DNA from: Acidobacteriota bacterium | Lineage (GTDB): Bacteria > Acidobacteriota > Blastocatellia > Pyrinomonadales > Pyrinomonadaceae | Reading direction: 5' to 3' | DNA length: 64,000 nucleotides | Assembly (NCBI GenBank): GCA_016703965.1 | Contig: JADJBB010000021.1 | Coordinates: 1,240,001-1,304,000, forward strand | Part shown: one piece after another, positions 38,766 to 47,641 of the stretch | How positions within the stretch are numbered: position 1 is the stretch's first letter | Layout of the letters: each line of letters begins with the position of its first letter | Translations under genes and position numbers: made by a program | The notes under the pieces: generated by a model | What the model saw: the letters and a program-made list of their open reading frames with translations, nothing else | Databases searched by the model: none | What the model was told of the DNA's origin: nothing

Positions 38766-40478
38766 ATGAGTAGTTTAAAAAGCGATAGTGTTGGTACGCG
38801 TAAGAGTTTTATCCGAAAGGGCAAGTTCTTTGCAAGGTTTGTATTTTCTACCGCCACGGCTGCATGTTTGCTGGCCGCGGTTATGCTCAACGGCGAAATG
38901 CAGACTCGCTCGATCAATGCCGCGGGTTCGCTGCCGTTGTTGAGAGGCAAGGCCGCAATCACAGAGTTGAAGCGACGCGGAAATTTGGATTCTCTTGTTC
39001 AAAGGGTAAATGCCGATAAAGACGAGAAAATAGGTGCCGACGCGAATGCTCCAAACGCTGCGCTTGCGTTCGGCGGTTCAACCAAGCTTCAGGCGGGTGA
39101 CGGTGTTGCGGGTGATCAGTTTGGCGGAAGTGTGGCGATCTCGGGAACGACTGTCATCGTCGGGGCTAACGGTGGAGCTGCAACGGCTTCGGGAGCCGGT
39201 TCGGCTTACGTTTATGTTTTGAGCAACGGGGCGTGGACGCTGCAGCAGAAATTGACTGCAAATGACGGCGAGGCGGACGACGCCTTTGGTTCGTATGTCG
39301 CCATCTCGGGGGACACGGCTGTCGTCGGAGCATTTGGTGACAGAGTTGGCACAAATGTGAATCAGGGATCAGCCTATGTTTTCGTTCGCACCGGCACGAC
39401 CTGGGCTCTTCAACAGAAATTAACCGTAGCCGATGGCGCGACCAATGATTATTTTGGACGTGCAGTAGCTATTGCGGGTGATACGGTCGTCGTCGGAGCC
39501 TCGAGCGCCGACACCTTGACCAATATCGATCAAGGAGCAGCGTACGTTTTCCTTCGTACCGGTACTACCTGGGCACAGCAGGCAAAACTTCTCGCAACTG
39601 ACGGAGCTACAACCGATTATTTCGGCGACAGCGTAGCGATCTCCGGCGACACCGTTGTTGTCGGGGCGACTGAAGACGCAACCGGTGCGAATATTCAGCA
39701 GGGCTCTGCCTATGTATTCACTCGTACCGGTTCGGCGTGGACGCAGCAGGCGAAATTAGCCGCGGCTGACGGAACGGCGTTCGACTATTTTGGATTTTCT
39801 GTAGCGGTAGATGGAAACACAGCCGTGATCGGCACGTTGCAGGATGTTGGAGCGAATTTTCAACAGGGTTCTGCATACGTTTTCGTACGCAGCGGATCGA
39901 CCTGGACCCAACAGCAGAAACTGCTCGCCGCCGATGGCGCTGCAAATGATTCGTTCGGTAACAGCGTATTTATCCTTGGTGACGCGGTAATGCTCGGAGC
40001 TGCGGGCGACACTAATGGTGCTAATGTTCGTCAGGGTTCGGCCTACGTCTTTACCCGCAGCGGTACGGCGTGGACGCAGTCACAGAAACTCGTCGCGGCA
40101 GATGGAACTGCCGACGATTCTTTCGGTGCCGGCGTAGCGTTTACGCAAAATGCAGCGGTCGTCGGATCGATCGGTGACACTGTCGGAACAAATGCTCTAC
40201 AAGGCTCAGCTTATATCTTCTCGTCCGACGTCACGGTATCAGGCAGAGTGACGACGCCGGGCGGACAGAATCTGCGAAACGCAGTCGTTTCTATCATCGA
40301 TCCTCAAGGTGTCAGACGAACTGCAACGACGAGTTCGTTCGGCATCTATTCGTTCGACAGCGTTCGCACGGGTGATACCTATACCCTTACGGTTGCGTCA
40401 AAACGTTACCGCTTCACACCTAAAGTCCTCCAGATCGATACGGCACTCACGAACGTCGATTTTGTTGGATTGGAATAG
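38766..40478 (+). CDS. FG-GAP repeat protein with CnaB-like C-terminus
   Basis: A 570-residue exported protein. A long signal-type N-terminus (basic, then hydrophobic, about 20-45) is followed by seven or eight FG-GAP/integrin-alpha-like repeats (about residues 107-485). Each has the pattern DGAxxDYFGxSVAISGDTVVVGA followed by QGSAYVFxRTGTTWxQQxKL (motifs quoted as short pieces of a consensus). These would fold into a beta-propeller. The last 84 residues are a CnaB/carboxypeptidase-regulatory domain with SSFGIYSFDSV, SKRYRF and the end VDFVGLE, shared with other large surface proteins of the window. AGGAGA Shine-Dalgarno 5 bases before the ATG. A role in surface adhesion is inferred. Confidence 0.87.
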   Translation: MSSLKSDSVGTRKSFIRKGKFFARFVFSTATAACLLAAVMLNGEMQTRSINAAGSLPLLRGKAAITELKRRGNLDSLVQRVNADKDEKIGADANAPNAALAFGGSTKLQAGDGVAGDQFGGSVAISGTTVIVGANGGAATASGAGSAYVYVLSNGAWTLQQKLTANDGEADDAFGSYVAISGDTAVVGAFGDRVGTNVNQGSAYVFVRTGTTWALQQKLTVADGATNDYFGRAVAIAGDTVVVGASSADTLTNIDQGAAYVFLRTGTTWAQQAKLLATDGATTDYFGDSVAISGDTVVVGATEDATGANIQQGSAYVFTRTGSAWTQQAKLAAADGTAFDYFGFSVAVDGNTAVIGTLQDVGANFQQGSAYVFVRSGSTWTQQQKLLAADGAANDSFGNSVFILGDAVMLGAAGDTNGANVRQGSAYVFTRSGTAWTQSQKLVAADGTADDSFGAGVAFTQNAAVVGSIGDTVGTNALQGSAYIFSSDVTVSGRVTTPGGQNLRNAVVSIIDPQGVRRTATTSSFGIYSFDSVRTGDTYTLTVASKRYRFTPKVLQIDTALTNVDFVGLE

Positions 40479-40499
40479 CAGTAGTTTTCATTGAGAAGC

Positions 40500-40523
40500 A
40501 AGCGGCCTTCGGGCCGCTTTTTT
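40500..40523 (+). terminator. intrinsic terminator after the FG-GAP gene
   Basis: AAGCGGCC, TTCG loop, GGCCGCTTTTTT. A perfect stem closed by a stable tetraloop with a T run. Confidence 0.92.
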
Positions 40524-40635
40524 CGTTTACGGATCTAATAGAGCTAATTTATCCCTCAAATTCCTTTATGTTTCCTCTTGCTTGTGATATCAACTTAGTT
40601 CAACTGCAGACGTCCAAGTTTGATAGGAGATTCCC

Positions 40636-42741
40636 ATGGAACGATCTTCCGCTCTTTTTTTCGCGGTATTGCTAGCCGCCTTAATTGCAGCGCCTCGAAT
40701 TGAAGCTCAAGCAACCGAATTTTCGTACCAAGGGCAACTCCAAAGTGCGGCTGCGCTTGCGAACGGTAATTTTGACTTTGAGTTTTTACTTTTTGATGGA
40801 GGCGGTTCGCAGATCGGGTCGACGATCACACGAAACGGCGTAGCTGTCGCGAATGGGGTTTTTGCCGTCAACCTGGACTTTGGGCCGAATTTTCCAGGTG
40901 CGAGCCGCTTTCTCGAGATACGCGTCAGGCAATCCGGCGGCGGAGGATTCACGACCCTTTCACCGAGACAACCGGTCACGAGCACCCCGTATTCGGTCAA
41001 GAGCCTGAGTTCCGACACGGCGACAAATTCGACAAATGCAGTTAACGCCACAAATGCGACTACTGCGGTAAGCTTCAGCGGAGTTTTGTCCGGAGATGTC
41101 ACCGGTTCACAAAACTCGGCTACCGTAGTTCGTCTGCAAGGCCGCAATGTTGCGAATACTGCACCGCTCAATGATCAGGTGCTCAAATTTAACAGTACTG
41201 CTAACCAATGGCTGCCCGGCACCGATAACACCGGAGCCGGTGGTGGGGGGACGATCACAGGCGTGATGCCGGGTACTGGTTTGGCAGGCGGCGGATCTAG
41301 CGGTAGCGTTACCCTGAACATCGCAAATGGAGGTGTCGGCACATCACAACTTGCCGACGGCGGGGTAACGGATGCCAAGATCAACGATGTCAGCGGCAGC
41401 AAGGTGACCGGCACTGTAGCCAATTCAACGACTGCCGTAACTGCCACCACCGCAGCGAACGCAACACAACTCGGTGGCATTGCAGCAAATCAGTATTTAC
41501 AAACTAACGGCAATGGTTCAGGACTCACTAATCTGAATGCGGGCAGCATTGCAACAGGAACGCTTGCTAATGCACGGCTCGGCCAGATCCCAACCGGGAA
41601 CATCGCGGACGGAGCGATCACTGCCCCGAAGATCGCTGGGGGACAGGTGATCAAGGGCTTGACGGTCGCGGCGACAACGCTTACTGATAATGTGACCCTC
41701 GCGGCCGGTGCGAACATCAGCCTTACACCCGCAGGGAATACGGTAACGATCGCATCGACGGGCGGCGGCGGTGTAGGCGGCAGCGGGACGACGAACACCA
41801 TTCCGCTTTGGAGTGGCGGCACGACGTTGACCGACTCACAGATCACTCAGTCGGCCGTAGGCGTCCAATTGCCAAATGGTGTGCAGCTTGCGGTTGGGGC
41901 ACAAGGAAATCAACTTGCATTCGGCTCTCCAAATGGAGAAACAGGATTGTCCATTTCGAGTCCCGGCGGGCCTCGTGCCGATCTTAGATTTGACGGCACT
42001 ACGATCAAACTCGTGGCCCGTCCCGCCGGAACGGGCCCGCCGAACAACGGGATCGTAATTGATAATGCCGGAAACGTCGGCATCGGAACACCGAGTGTAA
42101 ATAGCGCGAGATTACGAGTTGATGGTTTTAATCTGACCGGGATAGTGGGTGTCAGCAGCTTCGACTATGGTCTGGATGGACAGGGAACTTTGGGCGGGAC
42201 GCGCGGGTTTTCCAACGGCAATGGCCGAGGCGTTTACGGGATAAGCATAAGTGGGGTCGGCGTTGAAGGTTCAAGCAATGGAAGCAACAATTTCGGCGTC
42301 TTTTCAAGCGGTTTTATGGGCCTTAACAGGCTTGGGACCGGCGGAATAACCACCCTCTGCTTGAACGCATCGAACCAGATCGCAACGTGCGGATCGAGCT
42401 TACGTTACAAGACCGACCTGCAAACCTACGCCGGCGGCCTCGACATCATAAATCGGCTGCAGCCCATCACGTACCGCTGGAAATCAGACAATTCACAGGA
42501 CATTGGCTTTGTCGCCGAGTCCGTAGCCGAGATCGATCCGCTACTCACTATCCACAACGACAAAGGCGAGGTCGAAGGCGTCAAATACGACCGCCTGAGC
42601 ACGGTTTTCGTAAATGCCATCAAGGAGCAGCAGAGGCAGATCGAGAATCAACAAAAGAAGAACGAGTCCCAGCAAAAACAGATCGAAATGTTGACAAAGG
42701 TAGTATGCTCGTTAGATCCGAAGGCGGAAATTTGCAGGTAA
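40636..42741 (+). CDS. secreted S74-peptidase (intramolecular chaperone) fibre-like protein 1
   Basis: A 701-residue exported protein (signal peptide about 1-25, ending IEAQ). The N-terminal about 110 residues (TEFSYQGQL, then FDFEFLLFDGG, then FLEIRVRQSGGG) are shared with the next gene. A long low-complexity Asn/Thr/Gly beta-rich stretch follows, suited to a trimeric fibre. The C-terminus is a peptidase_S74 auto-processing chaperone: CGSSLRYKTDL (putative Ser at about residue 588), ITYRWKSDNSQDIGFVAESV, VEGVKYDRLSTVFVNAIKEQ, then a Gln-rich coiled coil. In tailspikes this domain trimerises and then cuts itself off. Here it is chromosomal and exported. An AGGAGA ribosome-binding site precedes the ATG; no phage genes are nearby. 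Confidence 0.85.
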   Translation: MERSSALFFAVLLAALIAAPRIEAQATEFSYQGQLQSAAALANGNFDFEFLLFDGGGSQIGSTITRNGVAVANGVFAVNLDFGPNFPGASRFLEIRVRQSGGGGFTTLSPRQPVTSTPYSVKSLSSDTATNSTNAVNATNATTAVSFSGVLSGDVTGSQNSATVVRLQGRNVANTAPLNDQVLKFNSTANQWLPGTDNTGAGGGGTITGVMPGTGLAGGGSSGSVTLNIANGGVGTSQLADGGVTDAKINDVSGSKVTGTVANSTTAVTATTAANATQLGGIAANQYLQTNGNGSGLTNLNAGSIATGTLANARLGQIPTGNIADGAITAPKIAGGQVIKGLTVAATTLTDNVTLAAGANISLTPAGNTVTIASTGGGGVGGSGTTNTIPLWSGGTTLTDSQITQSAVGVQLPNGVQLAVGAQGNQLAFGSPNGETGLSISSPGGPRADLRFDGTTIKLVARPAGTGPPNNGIVIDNAGNVGIGTPSVNSARLRVDGFNLTGIVGVSSFDYGLDGQGTLGGTRGFSNGNGRGVYGISISGVGVEGSSNGSNNFGVFSSGFMGLNRLGTGGITTLCLNASNQIATCGSSLRYKTDLQTYAGGLDIINRLQPITYRWKSDNSQDIGFVAESVAEIDPLLTIHNDKGEVEGVKYDRLSTVFVNAIKEQQRQIENQQKKNESQQKQIEMLTKVVCSLDPKAEICR

Positions 42742-42754
42742 CGGAGAGGCTATT

Positions 42755-45391
42755 ATGAAGGACGTTTTTTGTCGAGCAGTTCTGGTGCTGACCTTGATTC
42801 TATGCAGTTCTATGATCGGGCTGACTCAATCTACCGAGATCACTTATCAAGGGCAACTGCAAAACGCATCTGCTCCCGCGACTGGAAGCTTTGACTTCGA
42901 ATTTGTTCTATTTGATGCCGTCGCCGGGGGATCGCAGGTCGGGTCGACGATCTCGCGGAGCGGAGTGGCGGTCGCGAATGGTATCTTTACCGTTAACCTC
43001 GACTTTGGGTCGAGTTTTCCGGGTGCGAATCGTTTTCTTGAGATCCGCGTCAGGCAATCGGGTGGTGGGGCGTTTACGACGTTATCGCCGAGGCAGTCAG
43101 TAACAAGTGCTCCGTATTCGGTGAAAAGTTTAAGTTCGGAAAGCTCTTCAAATTCCGCGACGGCGGGCAATTTCACGGGCTCATTGACCGGCGACGTGAC
43201 AGGAACGCAGAATTCGACGACCGTTGCTCGCCTGCAGGGAAGGAATGTTTCCGCCGCAGTTCCACTCAACGATCAGGTTCTCAAGTTCAACAGCGGATCT
43301 AATCAATGGCAGCCGGCCGCCGACAATACGGGAGCCGGCGGCGGAGTCACTTCCGTGACCGCAAGCGGGCCGCTCGCCAGCAGCGGCGGAGCAACGCCAA
43401 ATATCTCTCTCGGCCAGATCCCGACCGCTAACATTGCGGATGCGGCGGTAACCTCGCCAAAGATAGCGAGCGGCCAGGTCGTAAAGAGTCTGAATGCCCT
43501 GACCGACAACGTAACCCTCGCCGCCGGTTCAAATATCACGATCACACCAGCGGGAAACACGCTCACGATCGCTTCGACCGGCGGAGGCGGGAATCCGATT
43601 CTCAACCAAACGACCGTGCAGCCGAATGCGGACTTCAACATTAGCGGCAGCGGAACAGCGGGCGGCACGCTTTCCGCAGCTTCGATAAATGCGGCAACTC
43701 AATACAATATCGGCGGTTTGCGAGTTTTGAGTGTACGCGGTACCAGCAATTTATTTGCTGGCTTAAATGTGGCAACGGCTCATACCACTAGTTCAAATAA
43801 TGTCTTTCTTGGGAATGGCGTTGGGCAAGCGATCACAACGGGCCCATACAATACTTTTGTCGGCAAGGATGTCGGATCAACAATGATCGCAGGCGAGCGG
43901 AACAGCTTTTACGGCTATGCTTCGGGGCTTTTTGCAAATCCGGGTTCGAGCAATTCATTCTACGGTGCGGCGTCCGGACTGAATAATACCGGAAATCGCA
44001 ATTCGGCATTTGGGGAATCTGCAGGTGCGTTTGGAGGCACGGGTTCTGATAACTCCTATTTTGGTACCTTTGCAGGTACCAACAATGCAGGCAATTTCAA
44101 TACGATAATAGGAGCTAGTAGTGATCTCGGTGGCGGAGTAAATAATGGGACGGCCTTAGGGGCAAAGGCGTATGTGGCTCAGAATGATTCCGTAGTCCTG
44201 GGGAGCATCGCCGGGACCAACGGAGCAACCACTTCGGCAAGGGTTGGCATCGGAACAAGCAGTCCATCATTCAAACTGCATGTTATCTCTCCAAATGGCG
44301 TTGGTGTGTATGGCCATAGTTTGGGGGGCGGAGCTGGCAGCCAGGTCGGTATTTTTGGCAATGGTGACTCCGCCGGCTACGGTGTCTACGGAATCGGTAG
44401 AACCGGCGTTTATGGGGTGAGTTCAGGAGCGGGTTCGATCGCGGTGAGAGCTGGAGGTGGATCGAGCTGGTTCCAGGGTGACTCAACACCTCTAGCGGAT
44501 GTGACTGGATCTGGCATTGTTATTGGATCTAGCCCCATAGGGGCCCCGAACCAGTTTGGCTATCTGTTCGCCTACGACTATTCGACAAATGTGGCGCGAA
44601 ACCTGATTCTGAACAGCCCGGGGGGCAACGTCGGTATCGGTACCATAGCACCCCTCTCAAGGTTGGATATAGCGGTCACGGGGGACGGTGCGGAACTGCT
44701 TAGGTTCAGCACGGAGCGCCCGTGGTTATTTCGTCAAGTTCGATCGGGATCCGTGAGCGGCCTGCAGCTATTATCTACCGTCGGGCAAAAGTACTTTGAG
44801 ATCACCTCCAGCGACGGCGCCAATGTTGCCAGTTTCCTGGCCGATTCCACCTCTTCCAAAGTCGGCATTGGCACGGCCAATCCAATAGCCACCCTTGACG
44901 TAGCCGGTTCGTTCAAACTAGATATCCTTGGCGGCGGCGGAAGCGTGGCGATCTGCAGAGCTTTTAACAATTTCATTGCGACTTGCAGCTCGAGTGCGCG
45001 GTATAAAACCAATGTAGCCCAGTTTTCCGGTGGTCTCCGTGTTATCGACCGCCTACGACCAGTTTCGTTCAACTGGAAGGAAGGGGGATCTAGAGACATA
45101 GGTTTTGTGGCGGAAGAGGTGGCCGCCGTCGAGCCGCTCATGGTTACTTACAACGACAAAGGCGATGTCGAAGGCGTGAAATACGACCGCCTGAGCACGG
45201 TGTTCGTAAATGCCATCAAAGAGCAGCAGGGCCAGATCGAGAATCAACAAAAACAGTTGGATCTGCAGCAAGCCCAGATCGAATCACTCAAGGCGTTGAA
45301 CTCGACTTTGGCTAAACGTCTGGTTATTATCGAACGTAGAATCAAAAAAACAACGGCAGTTAGCCGGTCACGTAGAGGAGGACGAAGATGA
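42755..45391 (+). CDS. secreted S74-peptidase fibre-like protein 2
   Basis: An 878-residue paralogue of the preceding protein, with a gap of only 13 bases. It has a signal peptide (about 1-25), then TEITYQGQLQNASAPATGSF and the same FEFVLFD / FLEIRVRQSGGG start. The middle has glycine-rich left-handed-helix-like segments (NTFVGKDVGSTM, NSAFGESAG, NSYFGTFAGTNN) resembling YadA-type head repeats. S74 part: CSSSARYKTNV (Ser near residue 747), VSFNWKEGGSRDIGFVAEEV and VEGVKYDRLSTVFVNAIKEQ, then a coiled coil and a basic tail RSRRGGRR. The C-terminal DNA is very close to that of the first paralogue. It overlaps the next gene by 4 bases. Confidence 0.85.
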   Translation: MKDVFCRAVLVLTLILCSSMIGLTQSTEITYQGQLQNASAPATGSFDFEFVLFDAVAGGSQVGSTISRSGVAVANGIFTVNLDFGSSFPGANRFLEIRVRQSGGGAFTTLSPRQSVTSAPYSVKSLSSESSSNSATAGNFTGSLTGDVTGTQNSTTVARLQGRNVSAAVPLNDQVLKFNSGSNQWQPAADNTGAGGGVTSVTASGPLASSGGATPNISLGQIPTANIADAAVTSPKIASGQVVKSLNALTDNVTLAAGSNITITPAGNTLTIASTGGGGNPILNQTTVQPNADFNISGSGTAGGTLSAASINAATQYNIGGLRVLSVRGTSNLFAGLNVATAHTTSSNNVFLGNGVGQAITTGPYNTFVGKDVGSTMIAGERNSFYGYASGLFANPGSSNSFYGAASGLNNTGNRNSAFGESAGAFGGTGSDNSYFGTFAGTNNAGNFNTIIGASSDLGGGVNNGTALGAKAYVAQNDSVVLGSIAGTNGATTSARVGIGTSSPSFKLHVISPNGVGVYGHSLGGGAGSQVGIFGNGDSAGYGVYGIGRTGVYGVSSGAGSIAVRAGGGSSWFQGDSTPLADVTGSGIVIGSSPIGAPNQFGYLFAYDYSTNVARNLILNSPGGNVGIGTIAPLSRLDIAVTGDGAELLRFSTERPWLFRQVRSGSVSGLQLLSTVGQKYFEITSSDGANVASFLADSTSSKVGIGTANPIATLDVAGSFKLDILGGGGSVAICRAFNNFIATCSSSARYKTNVAQFSGGLRVIDRLRPVSFNWKEGGSRDIGFVAEEVAAVEPLMVTYNDKGDVEGVKYDRLSTVFVNAIKEQQGQIENQQKQLDLQQAQIESLKALNSTLAKRLVIIERRIKKTTAVSRSRRGGRR

Positions 45392-45885
45392 AAAGGACGA
45401 ATAACTATCTTGTTGTGTTCGGGCTGATGATCCTGTGTTCTGCTGCGCTCGGGCAATCGGGCGGGAATTTTGAGATCCGTAAGAGCGTGATCGCCGGCGG
45501 CGGCGGGAATTCGACGGGCGGCACGTTCGTTGTGGACGGCACGGTTGGCCAGTCCGCGGCGGGAACGACTTCGAGTGGCGGTGGATTTCAGGTAACGGGC
45601 GGATTCTGGGGCGGATCGGCTCCGGCAGCTTCGATCGTGACCATTTCGGGCCGCGTGACGACACCGACCGGCCTGGGGTTAAGAAATGCGATCGTTTACC
45701 TGATCGATCCGCAGGGCCTCAGGCGTATCGCGACGACGAGTTCGTTTGGGATCTATTCGTTCGATATGGTGACGACCGGACAAAACTATACCCTTACCGT
45801 CGCGTCAAAGCGTTACCGTTTCGCCCCGCAATTCCTTCTCGTTCAAGGCTCGCTTTCGAATGTTGATTTTGTGGGATTGGAATAG
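45388..45885 (+). CDS. small secreted protein with CnaB-like C-terminus
   Basis: A 165-residue exported protein (signal peptide about 1-21, ending ALGQ). The first half shows a repeat motif known from many uncharacterised secreted proteins: SVIAGGGGNSTGGTFVVDGTVGQ, then GGGFQVTGGFWGG. The second half is the CnaB-like module (TISGRVTTPTGLGLRNA, SSFGIYSFDMV, SKRYRF, NVDFVGLE). Its ATG overlaps the stop of the S74 fibre gene (ATGA), so it is translationally coupled and probably made in step with the fibre. A shared surface location or assembly with the fibres is inferred. Confidence 0.83.
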   Translation: MKRTNNYLVVFGLMILCSAALGQSGGNFEIRKSVIAGGGGNSTGGTFVVDGTVGQSAAGTTSSGGGFQVTGGFWGGSAPAASIVTISGRVTTPTGLGLRNAIVYLIDPQGLRRIATTSSFGIYSFDMVTTGQNYTLTVASKRYRFAPQFLLVQGSLSNVDFVGLE

Positions 45886-45912
45886 CGACCAATAACGTCG
45901 TCAGACAACGGA

Positions 45913-45949
45913 AAAAGCCGCCCGGAAACTGTTTTTCCAGGCGGCTTTT
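45913..45949. terminator. intrinsic terminator between convergent genes
   Basis: AAAAGCCGCC (45913-45922) and GGCGGCTTTT (45940-45949) form a perfect 10-bp stem with a second short GGAAA/TTTCC stem in the loop. It serves the fibre operon and, on the other strand, the membrane-protein gene. Confidence 0.92.
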
Positions 45950-45973
45950 CATTAATAGTCTCCTCGCGGTCTA

Positions 45974-46720
45974 CTAGCTCAGGATCCAGGCAGCGAAGTG
46001 GCTCCATGTTTCGGTTCGGCAGATCGCGACGCGGAGCGGCCCGGAGAGGATCATGAGTGAGACGCCGCCGGCGAAGGCCTTGTTCAGCTTGCCGGTTCTG
46101 TAGGTGTCGCCCGCCAGTAGGATCAAGCCGATCACAGTTGGCACTCCGAAGAGCCAGATCGCACCGAGATCAGGAATGAACGGGAGCGGCAAGCGAGCCG
46201 TCGATGGCGGCAGGAAGTTGAGCATCGTGACAAGCATCAGGCGTTTGTGGTTCGCCGCGTTCTTTCGATAGTAGATCGCCGCCGCAAAGAGGATCGCGAA
46301 TGCGACCATATCGCCGATCGGCACGATAAAAAACTCAAGATTAGTAAAGCCCGGGAAACCGGATCCTCGTGCAGCCGACGCGTACCCTGTCCAAACTCCG
46401 ACCACGATCATTACCGCAGCGAGTGCCACGCCGAACATTCCGAGCGTCATGTGGAGCTTGATCTGCTTTGCCGAGATGAGATACGCCTGTACCGCAAAAA
46501 GCACGATCCATAGCGACATCGTCACCGCATGGGCGATGACCAGGGCCGTCATCGGCGGCGGTTTGAGGGGCGTGTCAAAAATGTGATTGGGCAGAAACCC
46601 GATCAGGGTCATCAGCGGAAAAAATGCCGCGACGCCGAGGAAAAAGCGATGTTCAAATGAACGCTGCGATTGGCGTGCCGCCAGATCGATACCTGCTATA
46701 TCCGCAAAATTTGTAGCCAT
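45974..46720 (-). CDS. polytopic membrane protein of unknown function, paralogue A
   Basis: A 248-residue inner-membrane protein with about seven hydrophobic segments. Conserved His-containing pieces are IAHAVTMSLW, KLHMTLGMFG and NHKRLMLVTMLNFLPP, the last two suggestive of a haem- or quinone-linked membrane family such as DUF2306-like proteins, though the match is not certain. The frame is open upstream to a TTG at 46771, but ATG 46720 (MATNFADIAG) is the better start. It is a tandem paralogue of the gene at 46893, with a terminator between them. It may be transcribed separately. No function is claimed. Confidence 0.72.
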   Translation of the reverse strand: MATNFADIAGIDLAARQSQRSFEHRFFLGVAAFFPLMTLIGFLPNHIFDTPLKPPPMTALVIAHAVTMSLWIVLFAVQAYLISAKQIKLHMTLGMFGVALAAVMIVVGVWTGYASAARGSGFPGFTNLEFFIVPIGDMVAFAILFAAAIYYRKNAANHKRLMLVTMLNFLPPSTARLPLPFIPDLGAIWLFGVPTVIGLILLAGDTYRTGKLNKAFAGGVSLMILSGPLRVAICRTETWSHFAAWILS

Positions 46721-46842
46721 ATTTTTAGTCCGGTCCTTCAATAGATATCGCCGCCGAAGAATTGGCTCCAACGGCTGCTGTTCGATAATGCGGAAAGCGG
46801 CGAGAAAAAGTATCAGGTATTATTCGGGTCAAATTTCGACGC

Positions 46843-46873
46843 AAAAAAAACGGGCCTACAAGCCCGTTTTTTT
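46843..46873. terminator. intrinsic terminator between the two membrane-protein paralogues
   Basis: AAAACGGGC, loop CTACAA, GCCCGTTTTTTT. Perfect stem with T runs in both directions; it ends the minus-strand gene at 46893-47627. Confidence 0.9.
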
Positions 46874-46892
46874 AACCTTCTGTTTTGCAGTC

Positions 46893-47627
46893 TCACGCTG
46901 CCCAGCTTGTAAGCCAGCCGGCGAATGCCATCCAAGTTTCAGTTCCTGAGACCGCCAGCCTGAGCGGATATGAAGCGATCAGGATCAGCGATCCGATAAA
47001 GAAGACACGGTTTAGCTTACGATTTCGCCACGCGTCATAAGCGACGAGCCCGATCGCAAGAAGTACCGGCACGCCGAAAAAAACGATAGGGCCCAAAGCT
47101 CGAACAGGCTCGATCGGAATACGGGCGATAGCTGGCGGGAGAAAGTTGAGAACGGTCAGAAGCATCAGTCGTTTGTGGTCGGCGAGCCGCTTGCGATAAT
47201 AGATCGCGGCTCCAAAAAGCCCGATAAATACCAAAATGTCAGTCAGCGGAACAATAAGAAATGCAAGGGGCGGAATTCCCGGTGGTGTCGATGCCGAACC
47301 GTACTTCGCAGCTGCTACAGCGGTGAAGAAACCTATGAAAACCAGCAACATCGCGAGAGCTATCCCGAGCATGCCCAGATTCATGTGAACCTTTGCCTGT
47401 TTTGTGCGGATCAGGAAAACTTGAGCGATGAACAGAATGACCCAAGTGGTCATTACCGTTCCGTGTGCATGGATCAGCATCGAACCGGCCGGAAGGCTGC
47501 CGGAAAGGAGTTTGAAATAATAGGTCGGTCCAAATCCAACGAAAATGACAATCGCAAAAAAGGCTGAGGCTAGAAGAAATAGACGGCGGTCGGAACGCCG
47601 CCAGTCGAATTTTTGATCGATGTCCAT
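46893..47627 (-). CDS. polytopic membrane protein of unknown function, paralogue B
   Basis: A 244-residue membrane protein with about seven hydrophobic segments, paralogous to the gene at 45974. The same pattern is visible: MLIHAHGTVMTTWVILF, KVHMNLGMLGIA, DHKRLMLLTVLNFLPPA and PLRLAVSGTETWMAFAGWL. The conserved His residues sit at the membrane edges. ATG 47627 gives MDIDQKFDWRR, a basic cytoplasmic start. The two paralogues have the same order and spacing of motifs, so they arose by tandem duplication. No partner genes suggest a pathway. Confidence 0.72.
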   Translation of the reverse strand: MDIDQKFDWRRSDRRLFLLASAFFAIVIFVGFGPTYYFKLLSGSLPAGSMLIHAHGTVMTTWVILFIAQVFLIRTKQAKVHMNLGMLGIALAMLLVFIGFFTAVAAAKYGSASTPPGIPPLAFLIVPLTDILVFIGLFGAAIYYRKRLADHKRLMLLTVLNFLPPAIARIPIEPVRALGPIVFFGVPVLLAIGLVAYDAWRNRKLNRVFFIGSLILIASYPLRLAVSGTETWMAFAGWLTSWAA

Positions 47628-47641
47628 ATTTGTTTGGTTGG

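Noticed and set aside
40636..45391. Prophage tail-fibre region
   Set aside because: No capsid, terminase, tail-tube or integrase gene is present, and both S74 proteins start with signal peptides.
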